Assembly (NCBI RefSeq): GCF_001648775.1 | Contig: NZ_LVEJ01000015.1 | Span: 1 to 64,000, forward strand | Length of the DNA: 64,000 nucleotides | DNA from: Pseudomonas fluorescens | Lineage (GTDB): Bacteria > Pseudomonadota > Gammaproteobacteria > Pseudomonadales > Pseudomonadaceae | Reading direction: 5' to 3' | In this document: in pieces, positions 33,642-42,836 of the stretch | Layout of the letters: the number at the start of each line of letters is the position of its first letter | Numbering within the stretch: the first letter of the stretch is position 1 | Translations under genes and position numbers: made by a program | The notes under the pieces: generated by a model | Seen by the model: the letters and a program-made list of their open reading frames with translations, nothing else | Told to the model about the DNA's origin: nothing | The model's database searches: none

Positions 33642-34262
33642 ATGAAAAGTTCAATCAATGATATGGCGTTTACCGAGCGTCGCCGCGTGCCTGTGAGGGC
33701 TTTATTGGGCGGTGTTTTATTCTTGGTCATGGCCATCCAGGGATTCCGTATGGAGTCCAATGGCATCGCTGCGCTGCTGCTGGTGTGTTCGATATGGTAC
33801 TTGGGCATGGCGTGGCTGAACCGCAACGCGGGTTCGCAAACGTTGATGATCCTCAAGGACAAAGGCATCTGGTTTTTCAATGCGGATGGGTTAGTCCCTT
33901 ACACATCGATTGAAGCCACAGAGGTCGAATCGTACAGCGGGATAGCTCAGATGCAACTCAATACGGTACTTCATATCATTGCCGAAAAGGCTGACACCCT
34001 GCCGAACTTTAATGACAGCCGGTGGAAGATCTTTTTCAAGATGCCAAGTGCGCGCAAGGGTAAAGGCTTTCGTAAGCATCTTGTCGTGTTCAACTATGGT
34101 GGTCTGCGCGACGAAGACGGCAAAAACGTCGACTATGAGAACCTTGAAGAAGAACTCACTTACCGTATCGAAAAGGCTCACCAAGAGGAACACGAGCAGA
34201 GCCATTCAGTTTATGTGCCCTCATCGTCAGCAAACGATGCGCTGTCGCCTGTCACTCATTGA
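33642..34262 (+). CDS. Orphan two-helix membrane protein, 206 aa
   Basis: Unknown function. After a short basic N-terminus (FTERRRVPVR) come two membrane helices (about 20-37 and 43-60: LLGGVLFLVMAIQGF, GIAALLLVCSIWYLGMAW), then a soluble beta-rich domain (TLMILKDKGIWFFNADGLVPYTSIEATEVESYS) and a charged, Glu-rich tail. Layout resembles PH-like membrane-tethered domains, but I do not claim a family. AAAGGA lies 7 nt before the ATG. Its place next to a dead integrase suggests acquired cargo. Confidence 0.7.
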   Translation: MKSSINDMAFTERRRVPVRALLGGVLFLVMAIQGFRMESNGIAALLLVCSIWYLGMAWLNRNAGSQTLMILKDKGIWFFNADGLVPYTSIEATEVESYSGIAQMQLNTVLHIIAEKADTLPNFNDSRWKIFFKMPSARKGKGFRKHLVVFNYGGLRDEDGKNVDYENLEEELTYRIEKAHQEEHEQSHSVYVPSSSANDALSPVTH

Positions 34263-34358
34263 ATTGCGCTGAATGCGTCGGGCACTGGCAGTGGGTGCAA
34301 AGCCGACTGCCCAAAGCTGCCGTTCAGCACCGCCATTCGAACAGCTTCAGTAAAGTGA

Positions 34359-34391
34359 AAGCCCCGCATCGTGACTAACGATGCGGGGCTT
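34359..34391 (-). terminator. Terminator between convergent genes
   Basis: 14-bp stem AAGCCCCGCATCGT / ACGATGCGGGGCTT with a 5-nt loop. On the minus strand it is followed by a T-rich stretch and lies 13 bp past the Smr-protein stop; it can also stop plus-strand readthrough. Confidence 0.85.
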
Positions 34392-34404
34392 CAGATGGGG
34401 CGGA

Positions 34405-34962
34405 TTATTCGTCGCGACCTTCCATCATGGTACGTTTGAGCATCACGTAAACCGCGCCGGCACCGCCGTGTTTCGCCTGGCACGAGCAGAAGCCGAGCAC
34501 TTGTGCATGCTGGCGCAACCACGTGTTGACGTGACTTTTGATCATCGGCCGCTTGCCGTCCAGACGCACAGCCTTGCCATGGGTGACGCGCACGCAGCGG
34601 ATTTCGAATTTGGTCGCTTCGGCAAGAAATGCCCACAGGGTTTCGCGGGCCTTTTCCACGCTCATGCCGTGCAGGTCGAGGCTGCCTTCGAAGGGGATCT
34701 GGCCGACCTTGAGCTTGCGCATCTGACTTTCCTGCACGCCGTCACGGGACCACATCAGCTCGTCTTCCGGACCGACGTCGATCACGAACTGATCGGACAG
34801 GCCATCCACGGTCGTGGCGTCGGTGCGCACGGTGGCGGACTGGCGCAGCTTGGCGATCTGTGCGCGGTCAGCCTTGGGTTTGCCGGTGTCGGCGCGGTCG
34901 TGCTTGATCGGCTTGACGCCTTGGATCGCACTTTTGAACAGGGAAAAATCGTCGTCTTGCAT
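34405..34962 (-). CDS. Smr-domain protein (YdaL/SmrA-like)
   Basis: 185-aa protein with a C-terminal Smr (small MutS-related) domain, a nuclease-like fold. The first ~90 residues are a charged linker (MQDDDFSLFKSAIQGVKP). The Smr motifs are SLDLHGMSVEKAR (about 94-106) and RVTHGKAV; the usual HGxG loop reads THGKAVRLDGKRP. Stand-alone Smr proteins of this layout include endonucleases acting on DNA or RNA. The ATG at 34962 gives the conserved start; the open extension upstream is intergenic. Confidence 0.88.
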   Translation of the reverse strand: MQDDDFSLFKSAIQGVKPIKHDRADTGKPKADRAQIAKLRQSATVRTDATTVDGLSDQFVIDVGPEDELMWSRDGVQESQMRKLKVGQIPFEGSLDLHGMSVEKARETLWAFLAEATKFEIRCVRVTHGKAVRLDGKRPMIKSHVNTWLRQHAQVLGFCSCQAKHGGAGAVYVMLKRTMMEGRDE

Positions 34963-35008
34963 GTCAGCCTCCGCGAAGGGCGGCCAGTTTACCCAAGTCG
35001 AAACAAAA

Positions 35009-35031
35009 CGGCCCGGCAAAAAGCCAGGCCG
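35009..35031 (-). terminator. Terminator after the 106-aa membrane protein
   Basis: CGGCCTGGC / GCCGGGCCG stem (one G-U) then TTTTGTTT on the minus strand, 5 bp past the stop. Confidence 0.8.
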
Positions 35032-35036
35032 GTGAT

Positions 35037-35357
35037 TCAGTCGTGTTTTTTCATCAGGTGCGGGGACATGTTCAGTTCCCGCGATTGCCGTGCGCGACGG
35101 CGGCAGCGACGCCACAGGGCGACACCGAAATACAGAAACAGCAAGCCGACCGCCAGAATGATCGCCGAACCCATCGGTGTAGCGTTCAAGTCACCAAGCG
35201 CCGGTGGGCGCCCGAGCAGGCTGGCGGCCCCGGCCATCGCCAGCAGCACACCGAACATCGCCAGAATGGCGGCGATCGCTGCGCCGAATCGAAAACGCCA
35301 GTTGCTTTGGCCTTTGGGCCGCAAGCGGCGTGCGTCAAATCCATCGGATAACTTCAT
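35037..35357 (-). CDS. Small inner-membrane protein, 106 aa
   Basis: Unrecognised. Two hydrophobic helices (about 27-50 and 66-87: FGAAIAAILAMFGVLLAMAGAASLL; GSAIILAVGLLFLYFGVALW) are flanked by basic stretches (RRLRPKGQSNWRFR; RRCRRRARQSREL), so both ends should be cytoplasmic. AGGAAGG lies 5 nt before the ATG at 35357. It is flanked by its own terminator, so probably monocistronic. Confidence 0.75.
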   Translation of the reverse strand: MKLSDGFDARRLRPKGQSNWRFRFGAAIAAILAMFGVLLAMAGAASLLGRPPALGDLNATPMGSAIILAVGLLFLYFGVALWRRCRRRARQSRELNMSPHLMKKHD

Positions 35358-35487
35358 TCCGACCTTCCTCAATGGGTATCGGCCCTTCGACCGGGAGTTG
35401 ACCGGGTTGTTCCTGAGGCTATGGCATTTGCGGCAAATGAGAGGATTTTGCAGATGAGCGGCGCCGTGAGCCGCTCATCAAAGCAGA

Positions 35488-36078
35488 TCAGATCAGGTCT
35501 TGAGTCAGCGCGAGGGTGGCGAAATTGTCCGCCATGATCGCCATTTCAGCTTCCTGCACGACGGCAGCGCTGAGCACGCGGCCCTTGAACGGCAAGTCGC
35601 GGGTGGCGCAGGCGTCTTCCACCAGGGTGCAACGAAAGCCCAGGTTTTTCGCGGCACGCACCGTGGTGCTGACGCTGGAGTGGCTCATGAAACCGCAGAC
35701 GATCAAATCCAGCGAGCCAAGGTTTTGCAAACGGTCCAGCAGTTCGGTGCCATGGAAGGCGCTCGGCAGCAGTTTGCCGATGATGGTTTCATCACCTTGT
35801 GGCTCGAGGCCCGGGATGAATTCGCCGCGTTCGCCCTGCGGGTCGAAAAGGCCACCGACGGTGCCGAGATGACGCACGTGCACGATCGGCCGACCGGCTG
35901 CACGGGCTGCGGCAACCACTTGTTTGATGTTCGCGACGGCCGCGTCCATGCCGCTCAGGGCCAGCGGGCCACTGAGATACTCTTTCTGGGCATCGATGAT
36001 GACCACGGTGGCATGGCTCAGTGTGGCCGCTGCGTAACCGCGACCGCTGAGTTGAAACATCGTTTTTGGAACGGACAT
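35488..36078 (-). CDS. Isochorismatase-like hydrolase lacking the usual Cys
   Basis: 196-aa member of the isochorismatase / nicotinamidase fold. Asp29 (VVIIDAQKEY) and Lys102 (ETIIGKLLPSAFHG) of the usual triad are present. The segment that normally carries the nucleophilic Cys reads GFMSHSSVSTTVRAAKNLGF, with Ser135 at the Cys position. Isochorismate-type vinyl-ether hydrolases also lack that Cys, so the reaction may be hydrolysis of an enol ether rather than an amide. AGGAG lies upstream of the ATG at 36078. No siderophore or phenazine genes are nearby to point to a substrate. Confidence 0.85.
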   Translation of the reverse strand: MSVPKTMFQLSGRGYAAATLSHATVVIIDAQKEYLSGPLALSGMDAAVANIKQVVAAARAAGRPIVHVRHLGTVGGLFDPQGERGEFIPGLEPQGDETIIGKLLPSAFHGTELLDRLQNLGSLDLIVCGFMSHSSVSTTVRAAKNLGFRCTLVEDACATRDLPFKGRVLSAAVVQEAEMAIMADNFATLALTQDLI

Positions 36079-36317
36079 TCTGGGGCTCCTTGGGGTGGGG
36101 CTTTTGCGACATTGTCCTCTGGCTGAGCGGTTCTGTGAATCGCTACCATCGTAGGCACCGTCGTTTCTGGCCTGCAGCCTTGTCAAGTTACACGTTCTGT
36201 TCAATAGCTGATGCAAAAAAAAGAAAACTCCTACCGTCGCCGCGATGTTTTTCCTGCGTCGTCGTCGCGCGTTTTGGCTGTTAGAATCGCCAGTCGTTTT
36301 TTCTGGAGTTCTGCCCC

Positions 36318-37226
36318 GTGATCACTTCCCGACTTCGTACCCTGCGCGACCACATTCGTTGGGCCGTCAGCCGCTTCCATGGGGAGGATCTGTTTTTCGG
36401 CCATGGCACCGACAACGCCTGGGACGAAGCCCGGCAGTTGGTGCTCGGCGCTTTGCACCTGCCTTGGGAAATCGCTGACAGCTACCTCGATTGCGCGCTG
36501 GAAGACGACGAGCTGGTCAATCTACAGCGCCTGCTCAAGCGCCGTATCGAAGAACGCATTCCCACCGCTTACCTGTTGGGTGAAGCCTGGTTCTGCGGCA
36601 TGTCGTTCATTGTCGACGAGCGCGTGTTGATCCCGCGTTCACCGATTGGCGAACTGATCGAAAATCACTTTGCGCCGTGGATCGGCACCGAGCCGGCGCG
36701 CATTCTCGACCTGTGCACCGGTTCCGGTTGCATCGGTATCGCCTGCGCCTACGAGTTCCAGAACGCCGAAGTGGTGCTTGCCGATCTGTCGTTCGAAGCG
36801 CTGGAAGTGGCCAACCAGAACATCGAGCGGCATGGCGTCGATGAACGTGTCTACACCGTGCAGGGCGATGGCTTCGATGGGTTGCCGGGGCAGCGTTTCG
36901 ACCTGATCGTGTCGAACCCGCCGTACGTGGATGCGGAAGATTTCGCTGACATGCCGGACGAATATCAGCATGAACCGGAGCTGGGTCTGGCTTGCGGTGA
37001 TGACGGTCTGAACCTGGTGCGCCGCATGCTCGCTGAAGCGGCGGATCATCTGACCGAGAAGGGCTTGTTGATCGTCGAAGTGGGCAACAGCCAGGTGCAC
37101 GTTGACGCGCTGTACCCGGAAGTCGATTTCGCCTGGCTCGAATTCGAGCGCGGCGGGCATGGTGTGTTCATGCTGACGGCGGAGCAGTGCCGCGATCATC
37201 AGGCGCTGTTCGCTTCCCGCATCTGA
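36318..37226 (+). CDS. prmB: 50S ribosomal protein L3 glutamine methyltransferase
   Basis: 302-aa SAM-dependent N5-glutamine methyltransferase that modifies a Gln of ribosomal protein L3. The SAM-binding [10 protein letters not shown] spans 131-140 and the catalytic NPPY lies at 200-203 ([11 protein letters not shown]). The N-terminal helical domain ([21 protein letters not shown]) is the PrmB rather than PrmC type. Start is GTG at 36318 with CTGGAG upstream. It stands about 2 kb from aroC on the same strand, an arrangement common in related bacteria. Confidence 0.94.
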   Translation: MITSRLRTLRDHIRWAVSRFHGEDLFFGHGTDNAWDEARQLVLGALHLPWEIADSYLDCALEDDELVNLQRLLKRRIEERIPTAYLLGEAWFCGMSFIVDERVLIPRSPIGELIENHFAPWIGTEPARILDLCTGSGCIGIACAYEFQNAEVVLADLSFEALEVANQNIERHGVDERVYTVQGDGFDGLPGQRFDLIVSNPPYVDAEDFADMPDEYQHEPELGLACGDDGLNLVRRMLAEAADHLTEKGLLIVEVGNSQVHVDALYPEVDFAWLEFERGGHGVFMLTAEQCRDHQALFASRI

Positions 37227-37236
37227 CCCTTAAAAG

Positions 37237-37301
37237 CTTCGCGAGCAGGCTCGCTCCCACAGGGAAATGCATTCCAAGGTGGGAGCGAGCCTGCTCGCGA
37301 A
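37237..37301. repeat. REPIN
   Basis: Compact inverted REP pair between the convergent prmB and the 263-aa gene. Confidence 0.9.
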
Positions 37302-37325
37302 TGGCCGCGACGCGGTCTCAAGCCA

Positions 37326-38117
37326 TCAGCGGTGCGTCGCAATCCAGATCAACAACCCCGCCTGAAACACCGCAAACGCCACCAGACAAGTAATGGTGAA
37401 GCGCAATCCCGCGTCTTCACGCTTGAACTTGCTGACCTTCTCGTCCTGCTTCTTCAGCTTCACTTCCTGCTCAGCCAGATTCTGCTCGGCCTGCTGCAGC
37501 ATCTGCGCCGCTTCAAGAATCTCGACGATCTGCAGCTTCTCGCTGTTCCAGTCGCCGAGCAGATCACCGACCAGCACATCCTTGACGCTACCCTTCAAAT
37601 GCTGGGCATCGGCGTAGACCACATCAAAGCCGTGCACGCGCAGGAAATGATCGCGACGCAGACGCGTGTCTTCGTTCAGCGCGTCCTTGTTGTTCAAGTC
37701 CATGCCGTCGACGGTGTAGGCGGGCCAGCGTTTTTTCGCCCAAGTGATGGCTTGTGCGGCCATGAAACGGCCGATCCCGCGGTTCAGCGGTTCAATCTGC
37801 AAGCCGCTGTCCGGGCCGAAGCTGACGCGCTTGGTGGTGTGATCGACCCACACATCGAGATGGTTTTGCTCTTTGCGAACGCGCTGATTCGGCAGCTTGA
37901 TCGCCATGCGCATCAGGCTTTTTTCTTTGCTGTTGCGTTCGGCGTAACCGAATTCGACAAAGCGCAACGGCCGCCCGCCGGTGTTGCGGTCGGTCTGCAG
38001 CGGGGCCAGGCGGAGCATCTTGTGGTGCTCGACGTGGACATCCGCCCACGGCAGCTCGACCGCTGGCGGTGCGTCTTTTTCAGCGGTGGTGTCGGGTGAA
38101 GTCTGGGTATCAGTCAT
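37326..38117 (-). CDS. Conserved hypothetical with coiled coil and C-terminal membrane anchor
   Basis: 263 aa, family not recognised. An acidic, disordered head (1-22) precedes a globular region (VEHHKMLRLAPLQTDRNTGGRPLRFVEFGYAERNS to GFDVVYADAQHLKG). A long charged coiled coil (about 195-238: EAAQMLQQAEQNLAEQEVKL, KKQDEKVSKFKRED) is followed by a single C-terminal helix (ITCLVAFAVFQAGLLIWIA). It looks like a tail-anchored inner-membrane protein facing the cytoplasm. AGGA lies upstream of the ATG. Apparently monocistronic. Confidence 0.75.
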   Translation of the reverse strand: MTDTQTSPDTTAEKDAPPAVELPWADVHVEHHKMLRLAPLQTDRNTGGRPLRFVEFGYAERNSKEKSLMRMAIKLPNQRVRKEQNHLDVWVDHTTKRVSFGPDSGLQIEPLNRGIGRFMAAQAITWAKKRWPAYTVDGMDLNNKDALNEDTRLRRDHFLRVHGFDVVYADAQHLKGSVKDVLVGDLLGDWNSEKLQIVEILEAAQMLQQAEQNLAEQEVKLKKQDEKVSKFKREDAGLRFTITCLVAFAVFQAGLLIWIATHR

Positions 38118-38219
38118 AACGGCGAGATCCTGTCCAAGCCCTGCTTGCCGCCAGCCATTGCGCTGGCGACAAAGGCTTATCGGCCGTTTCTTTCAGGACT
38201 AGAGGGTAAACGGCGCTTA

Positions 38220-39170
38220 TCAGGTGCGAAGTCCGTCAATAAACTCGATGATTTTGGCGCCGAGTTCTGCCGCCAGCGGCAAATTCGGATCCTTGTACGA
38301 GGCCAATTGGCGCTTCATGTCGTTGTGCACGATGCGCATGACATGGTTCATACCTTCAATCACTACCAGTTCGGCGTCCGGTTTGGCGGCTTTGAGCAGC
38401 TTCGCGTCCTCGGTGCCGACCTGAATGTCGTTGCTGCCCTGAACAATCAGCGCCGGCATCTTCAGTTGCGCGAAAGCCTTGGCCGGATCTTGACGGAACA
38501 GCGAAATCAGATACGGCTGCACGCTCGGGCGGAAAATCACCTGCAATGGCGGCGGGACGTTGTCATCGATGTGACCGGCCTTGAGGCTGTCGAGCAATTC
38601 ATTGCTGCGCAGCATCAGCGGCGGGGGCAGGCTGCGCGCCAATTGCTCGCGAATCACCTGATCGACCGGGCGGGCGCTGCCGGACAGGGATATCACTGCC
38701 GCTGCGTCGACTTTCGGCGCGGCGAGGCTGGCGATCAACGCACCTTCACTGTGGCCCAGCAGGATCAGCTTGCCGAAACGCGGATCGGCCTTGAGCTTTT
38801 GCCCCCACGCCACCGCATCCGCCGCATAGGCCTCTACCGACAAATTGCGCTCATCGGGTGTCGCCGCCAGGCTCGCCGCAACGCCGCGCTTGTCGTAACG
38901 CACGCTGGCAATGTTGTGTTTGGCCAGCACCCACGCCAGCCGTTTCAAGCTGTCGTTGCGCCCGCCGTCGGGGTTGTTTCCGTCACGGTCCGTAGGACCC
39001 GAGCCAGAAATGATCAGGACAACCGGCACCGGACTGTCGGACTTCGGCAGCAACAGTGAGCCGAAAAGCTCACCGGTGCCGGTATCCAGAGTGACTGGGC
39101 GTTGTAGGACCGTCGCTTGGGCAAAGCCCGTAAACAGGGAAAGACTCAAGATCAAAACTCGCAGCATCAT
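38220..39170 (-). CDS. Secreted alpha/beta hydrolase
   Basis: 316-aa serine hydrolase with a signal peptide (MMLRVLILSLSLFTGFAQA), so probably periplasmic. The oxyanion region IISGSGPTDRDGNNP and the nucleophile elbow GHSEG are clear; an Asp in QGSNDIQV and a His in MNHVMR complete a triad. Relatives are annotated as esterases or dienelactone-hydrolase-like. The ATG-ATG at 39170/39167 allows two starts three bases apart. It is divergent from aroC across 130 bp. Confidence 0.85.
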   Translation of the reverse strand: MMLRVLILSLSLFTGFAQATVLQRPVTLDTGTGELFGSLLLPKSDSPVPVVLIISGSGPTDRDGNNPDGGRNDSLKRLAWVLAKHNIASVRYDKRGVAASLAATPDERNLSVEAYAADAVAWGQKLKADPRFGKLILLGHSEGALIASLAAPKVDAAAVISLSGSARPVDQVIREQLARSLPPPLMLRSNELLDSLKAGHIDDNVPPPLQVIFRPSVQPYLISLFRQDPAKAFAQLKMPALIVQGSNDIQVGTEDAKLLKAAKPDAELVVIEGMNHVMRIVHNDMKRQLASYKDPNLPLAAELGAKIIEFIDGLRT

Positions 39171-39300
39171 CACGCCATCATTCGTCAAGGTGCCGGTTGG
39201 ACTCACCAACACCACTAAGGTTCGAGGATGAACTAGTCGGTTAGCCTGCGTATACTGGCGCGCATCACGAATTTGGGTTTGATTTCACGGAGCGTCCTGC

Positions 39301-40392
39301 ATGTCCGGCAATACCTACGGCAAGTTGTTCACTGTCACCACCGCTGGCGAAAGCCATGGTCCGGCGTTGGTCGCCATTGTCGACGGCTGCCCGCCGGGCC
39401 TGGAGATCTCCCTCGAAGACCTGCAGCGCGACCTCGATCGCCGCAAGCCCGGCACCAGCCGCCACACCACCCAGCGTCAGGAAGCCGACGAAGTCGAAAT
39501 CCTCTCCGGCGTGTTCGAAGGGCGCACCACCGGTTGCTCGATCGGCCTGCTGATCCGCAACACCGACCAGAAGTCCAAGGACTACTCGGCGATCAAGGAC
39601 CTGTTCCGCCCGGCCCACGCCGACTACACCTACCACCACAAATACGGTGAGCGCGATTACCGTGGCGGTGGCCGCAGCTCGGCGCGCGAAACCGCGATGC
39701 GCGTGGCCGCCGGTGCAATCGCCAAGAAATACCTGGCCACCCAGGGCATCGTCATCCGTGGCTACATGAGCCAGCTCGGCCCGATTGAAATACCGTTCAA
39801 GACCTGGGATTCAGTGGAAGAGAACGCCTTCTTCAGCCCGGATCCGGACAAAGTGCCAGAGCTGGAAGCCTACATGGACCAGTTGCGTCGCGACCAGGAT
39901 TCGGTCGGGGCGAAAATCACCGTCGTCGCCGAAGGCGTGATGCCGGGTCTGGGCGAGCCGATTTTTGACCGTCTCGACGCCGAACTGGCTCACGCGCTGA
40001 TGAGCATCAACGCCGTCAAAGGCGTGGAAATCGGCGCCGGTTTCGCCTCGGTTGCACAACGCGGCACCGAACACCGCGATGAAATGACGCCACAAGGTTT
40101 CCTCAGCAACAACGCGGGCGGCATCCTCGGCGGCATTTCCTCCGGTCAGCCGATCGTTGCCCATCTGGCGTTGAAGCCAACATCGAGCATCACCACCCCG
40201 GGCCGTTCGATCGACATCCACGGCAACCCGGTCGACGTCATCACCAAGGGCCGTCATGACCCGTGCGTCGGCATCCGCGCGACGCCGATTGCCGAAGCGA
40301 TGATGGCCATCGTGTTGATGGATCACTTGCTGCGTCACCGTGGCCAGAACGCCGATGTGCGTGTGAGCACGCCGGTGCTGGGTCAGCTTTGA
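39301..40392 (+). CDS. aroC: Chorismate synthase
   Basis: 363-aa FMN-dependent enzyme making chorismate from EPSP, the last step of the shikimate pathway. The signatures [32 protein letters not shown] with [22 protein letters not shown], and the C-terminal [17 protein letters not shown] are all present. It has the full family length. TATACT at 39251-39256 is a possible -10. The MFS gene follows 31 bp later on the same strand. Confidence 0.98.
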   Translation: MSGNTYGKLFTVTTAGESHGPALVAIVDGCPPGLEISLEDLQRDLDRRKPGTSRHTTQRQEADEVEILSGVFEGRTTGCSIGLLIRNTDQKSKDYSAIKDLFRPAHADYTYHHKYGERDYRGGGRSSARETAMRVAAGAIAKKYLATQGIVIRGYMSQLGPIEIPFKTWDSVEENAFFSPDPDKVPELEAYMDQLRRDQDSVGAKITVVAEGVMPGLGEPIFDRLDAELAHALMSINAVKGVEIGAGFASVAQRGTEHRDEMTPQGFLSNNAGGILGGISSGQPIVAHLALKPTSSITTPGRSIDIHGNPVDVITKGRHDPCVGIRATPIAEAMMAIVLMDHLLRHRGQNADVRVSTPVLGQL

Positions 40393-40423
40393 TGGCAGGC
40401 CTCGAAGCCGTCGCGGCATAACC

Positions 40424-41569
40424 GTGGCGGCGCTCCCGTACTGGCGGCTGTCCAGTTTCTATCTGTTCTATTTCGCCTTGCTCGGGTCGACAGCGCCGTT
40501 TCTGGCGCTGTACTTCGATCACCTCGGCTTCAGTCCGGCGCGGATCGGTGAGCTGGTCGCGATCCCGATGCTGATGCGCTGTGTGGCGCCGAACATCTGG
40601 GGCTGGCTCGGCGACTACACCGGCAAACGCCTGGCCATCGTGCGTTTTGGCGCGGTGTGCACGCTGCTGACGTTCTCACTGATTTTTGTCAGCAAGACCT
40701 ACGCCTGGCTGGCGATGGTCATGGCGCTGCACGCGTTCTTCTGGCACGCGGTGCTGCCGCAGTTCGAAGTCATCACCTTGGCGCATTTGCAGGGGCAGAC
40801 CTCGCGTTACAGCCAGATTCGCCTGTGGGGCTCGATCGGGTTCATCATCACCGTGGTCGCGCTCGGTCGTCTGTTCGAATGGCAGAGCCTAGACATCTAC
40901 CCGGCGGCGCTGGTGCTGATCATGGCCGGCATCGTCCTTAGCAGTTTGTGGGTGCCGAACGCGCAACCGCCGCAATGCAACCGGCCAAGCGGCGAGGGTT
41001 TTCTCAAGCAACTGCGCAATACCGGCGTGCTGGCGTTTTACGGTTGCGTGGCGTTGATGCAGATGAGCCACGGCCCGTATTACACCTTTCTGACTTTGCA
41101 CCTTGAACGGCTCGGCTACACACGCGGCACCATTGGCATGCTCTGGGCCGTGGGTGTCGTCGCTGAAGTGTTGATGTTCATGGCCATGAGCCGGATTCTC
41201 GCGCGGTTTTCCCTGCGCCGGGTGCTGATGGCGAGTTTTCTGCTGGCGGCGCTGCGCTGGTTGCTGCTAGGTTCGTTCGCCGAGTTTCTGTGGGTGCTGT
41301 TGTTCGCGCAGGTTCTGCACGCGGCGACCTTCGGTAGCTTTCACGCCGCGGCCATCGCCTTCGTGCAACGTAGCTTCGGCGCACGCCAGCAAGGCCAGGG
41401 CCAGGCGTTGTACGCCGCACTGGCCGGCACTGGCGGTGCACTCGGCGCGTTGTATTCCGGTTACAGCTGGAATGCCCTCGGCGCAACATTGACCTTTAGT
41501 ATTGCCAGTCTCGCAGCGCTCGCTGCTGCCGTTATCATTGCCACACGTATGCAAGAGGACAGGCCATGA
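40424..41569 (+). CDS. MFS transporter, PPP/HcaT-like family
   Basis: 381-aa major-facilitator protein with 12 predicted helices, opening LPYWRLSSFYLFYFALLGSTAPFLALYF as in the phenylpropionate-permease-like (PPP / MFS_1-like) group. The cytoplasmic loop reads WGWLGDYTGKRLAI. Start is GTG at 40424. Its stop overlaps the mtnB start as ATGA, so it is translationally coupled to methionine salvage, hinting at a sulfur metabolite such as methylthioribose or methylthioadenosine as substrate. That substrate is inference. Confidence 0.88.
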   Translation: MAALPYWRLSSFYLFYFALLGSTAPFLALYFDHLGFSPARIGELVAIPMLMRCVAPNIWGWLGDYTGKRLAIVRFGAVCTLLTFSLIFVSKTYAWLAMVMALHAFFWHAVLPQFEVITLAHLQGQTSRYSQIRLWGSIGFIITVVALGRLFEWQSLDIYPAALVLIMAGIVLSSLWVPNAQPPQCNRPSGEGFLKQLRNTGVLAFYGCVALMQMSHGPYYTFLTLHLERLGYTRGTIGMLWAVGVVAEVLMFMAMSRILARFSLRRVLMASFLLAALRWLLLGSFAEFLWVLLFAQVLHAATFGSFHAAAIAFVQRSFGARQQGQGQALYAALAGTGGALGALYSGYSWNALGATLTFSIASLAALAAAVIIATRMQEDRP

Positions 41570-42192
41570 GCCTTACGCGTGAACAACTCGCCCAGCAAAT
41601 CGTCGACGCCGGGCGTTTTCTGTACGGCCGCGGCTGGTCGCCGGCCACCAGCAGCAACTATTCGACGCGCCTGTCGCCGAGCGAAGCGTTGCTGACGGTG
41701 TCGGGCAAGCACAAGGGCCAGTTGGGCCTGGACGATGTGCTCGCCACCGATCTGTCGGGCAACAGTCTTGAACCGGGCAAAAAGCCGTCCGCCGAAACCC
41801 TGCTGCACACCCAGCTCTATCGCTGGCGCCCGGAGATCGGCGCGGTGCTGCACACCCATTCGGTCAACGCCACGGTGTTGTCGCGCCTGACCCCGCAAGA
41901 CTTTATCGAGTTCGAAGATTACGAACTGCAAAAAGCCTTCAGCGGCATTTCGACCCACGAATCGCGGGTGCGCGTGCCGATTTTCGACAACGATCAGGAC
42001 ATTGCGCGCCTCGCCGCCAAGGTGCAGCCTTGGCTCGACGCCCACCCTGATTGCGTCGGTTATCTGATTCGCGGCCACGGCCTCTATACCTGGGGCGCGC
42101 AGATGAACGACGCGCTGCGGCAGATCGAGGCCTTTGAATTTCTGTTTGAATGCGAGTTGAAAACCCGCAGCGTCATGAACCGCCAAGGCTGA
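41566..42192 (+). CDS. mtnB: Methylthioribulose-1-phosphate dehydratase
   Basis: 208-aa class II aldolase-fold enzyme that dehydrates methylthioribulose-1-phosphate to the diketo intermediate of methionine salvage. The motifs are WSPATSSNYSTRL (substrate loop), HTHS (zinc His pair) and YLIRGHGLYTWG (third zinc His). Four-base overlap with the upstream transporter. mtnD follows after 94 bp. Confidence 0.96.
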   Translation: MSLTREQLAQQIVDAGRFLYGRGWSPATSSNYSTRLSPSEALLTVSGKHKGQLGLDDVLATDLSGNSLEPGKKPSAETLLHTQLYRWRPEIGAVLHTHSVNATVLSRLTPQDFIEFEDYELQKAFSGISTHESRVRVPIFDNDQDIARLAAKVQPWLDAHPDCVGYLIRGHGLYTWGAQMNDALRQIEAFEFLFECELKTRSVMNRQG

Positions 42193-42286
42193 CTTCACCG
42201 CAAGTAGCCCATTTGCCTGATGAAATGCTGTGCCCGACCGGTCTGCAAGAACCGGACGGCAAGGCCGATACCGAGGAATTGCCCCA

Positions 42287-42832
42287 ATGAGCAGCCTGTC
42301 CGTCTATCACGTCTCAAGCCCCGACATTCCCAACAAAGTACTGACCCACTTTGAAGACATCGCCTCGACCCTGGCCAAGCAGGGCGTGCGCTTCGACCGC
42401 TGGCAAGCCGCCGCAAAGATCCAGCCGGGCGCGACCCAGGAAGAAGTGATCAGCGCTTATAAAGAACAAATCGACAAGCTGATGACCGAGCGCGGTTACA
42501 TCACCGTCGACGTCATCAGCCTCAACAGCGATCATCCGCAAAAAGCTGAGCTGCGTGCCAAGTTCCTCGAAGAACACCGCCATGGCGAAGACGAAGTACG
42601 CTTTTTCGTCGCCGGCCGTGGGCTGTTTACCTTGCACATCGACGATTACGTCTACGCCGTACTCTGCGAGAAAAACGATCTGATCTCGGTGCCGGCCGGT
42701 ACCAAACACTGGTTCGACATGGGCGAACATCCGCACTTTGTCGCGATCCGCCTGTTCAACAACCCTGAAGGCTGGGTTGCCAATTTCACCGGCGAAGACA
42801 TCGCCGGGCGTTTCCCGCGTCTGGAGGACTGA
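42287..42832 (+). CDS. mtnD: Acireductone dioxygenase
   Basis: 181-aa cupin metalloenzyme converting acireductone to the 2-keto precursor of methionine plus formate (Fe form). The metal-ligand motif [11 protein letters not shown] gives His, His and Glu, and [12 protein letters not shown] supplies the last His. The ATG at 42287 starts [11 protein letters not shown]; the open extension upstream is rejected. mtnC begins 4 bp after the stop. Confidence 0.96.
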   Translation: MSSLSVYHVSSPDIPNKVLTHFEDIASTLAKQGVRFDRWQAAAKIQPGATQEEVISAYKEQIDKLMTERGYITVDVISLNSDHPQKAELRAKFLEEHRHGEDEVRFFVAGRGLFTLHIDDYVYAVLCEKNDLISVPAGTKHWFDMGEHPHFVAIRLFNNPEGWVANFTGEDIAGRFPRLED

Positions 42833-42836
42833 TTCG

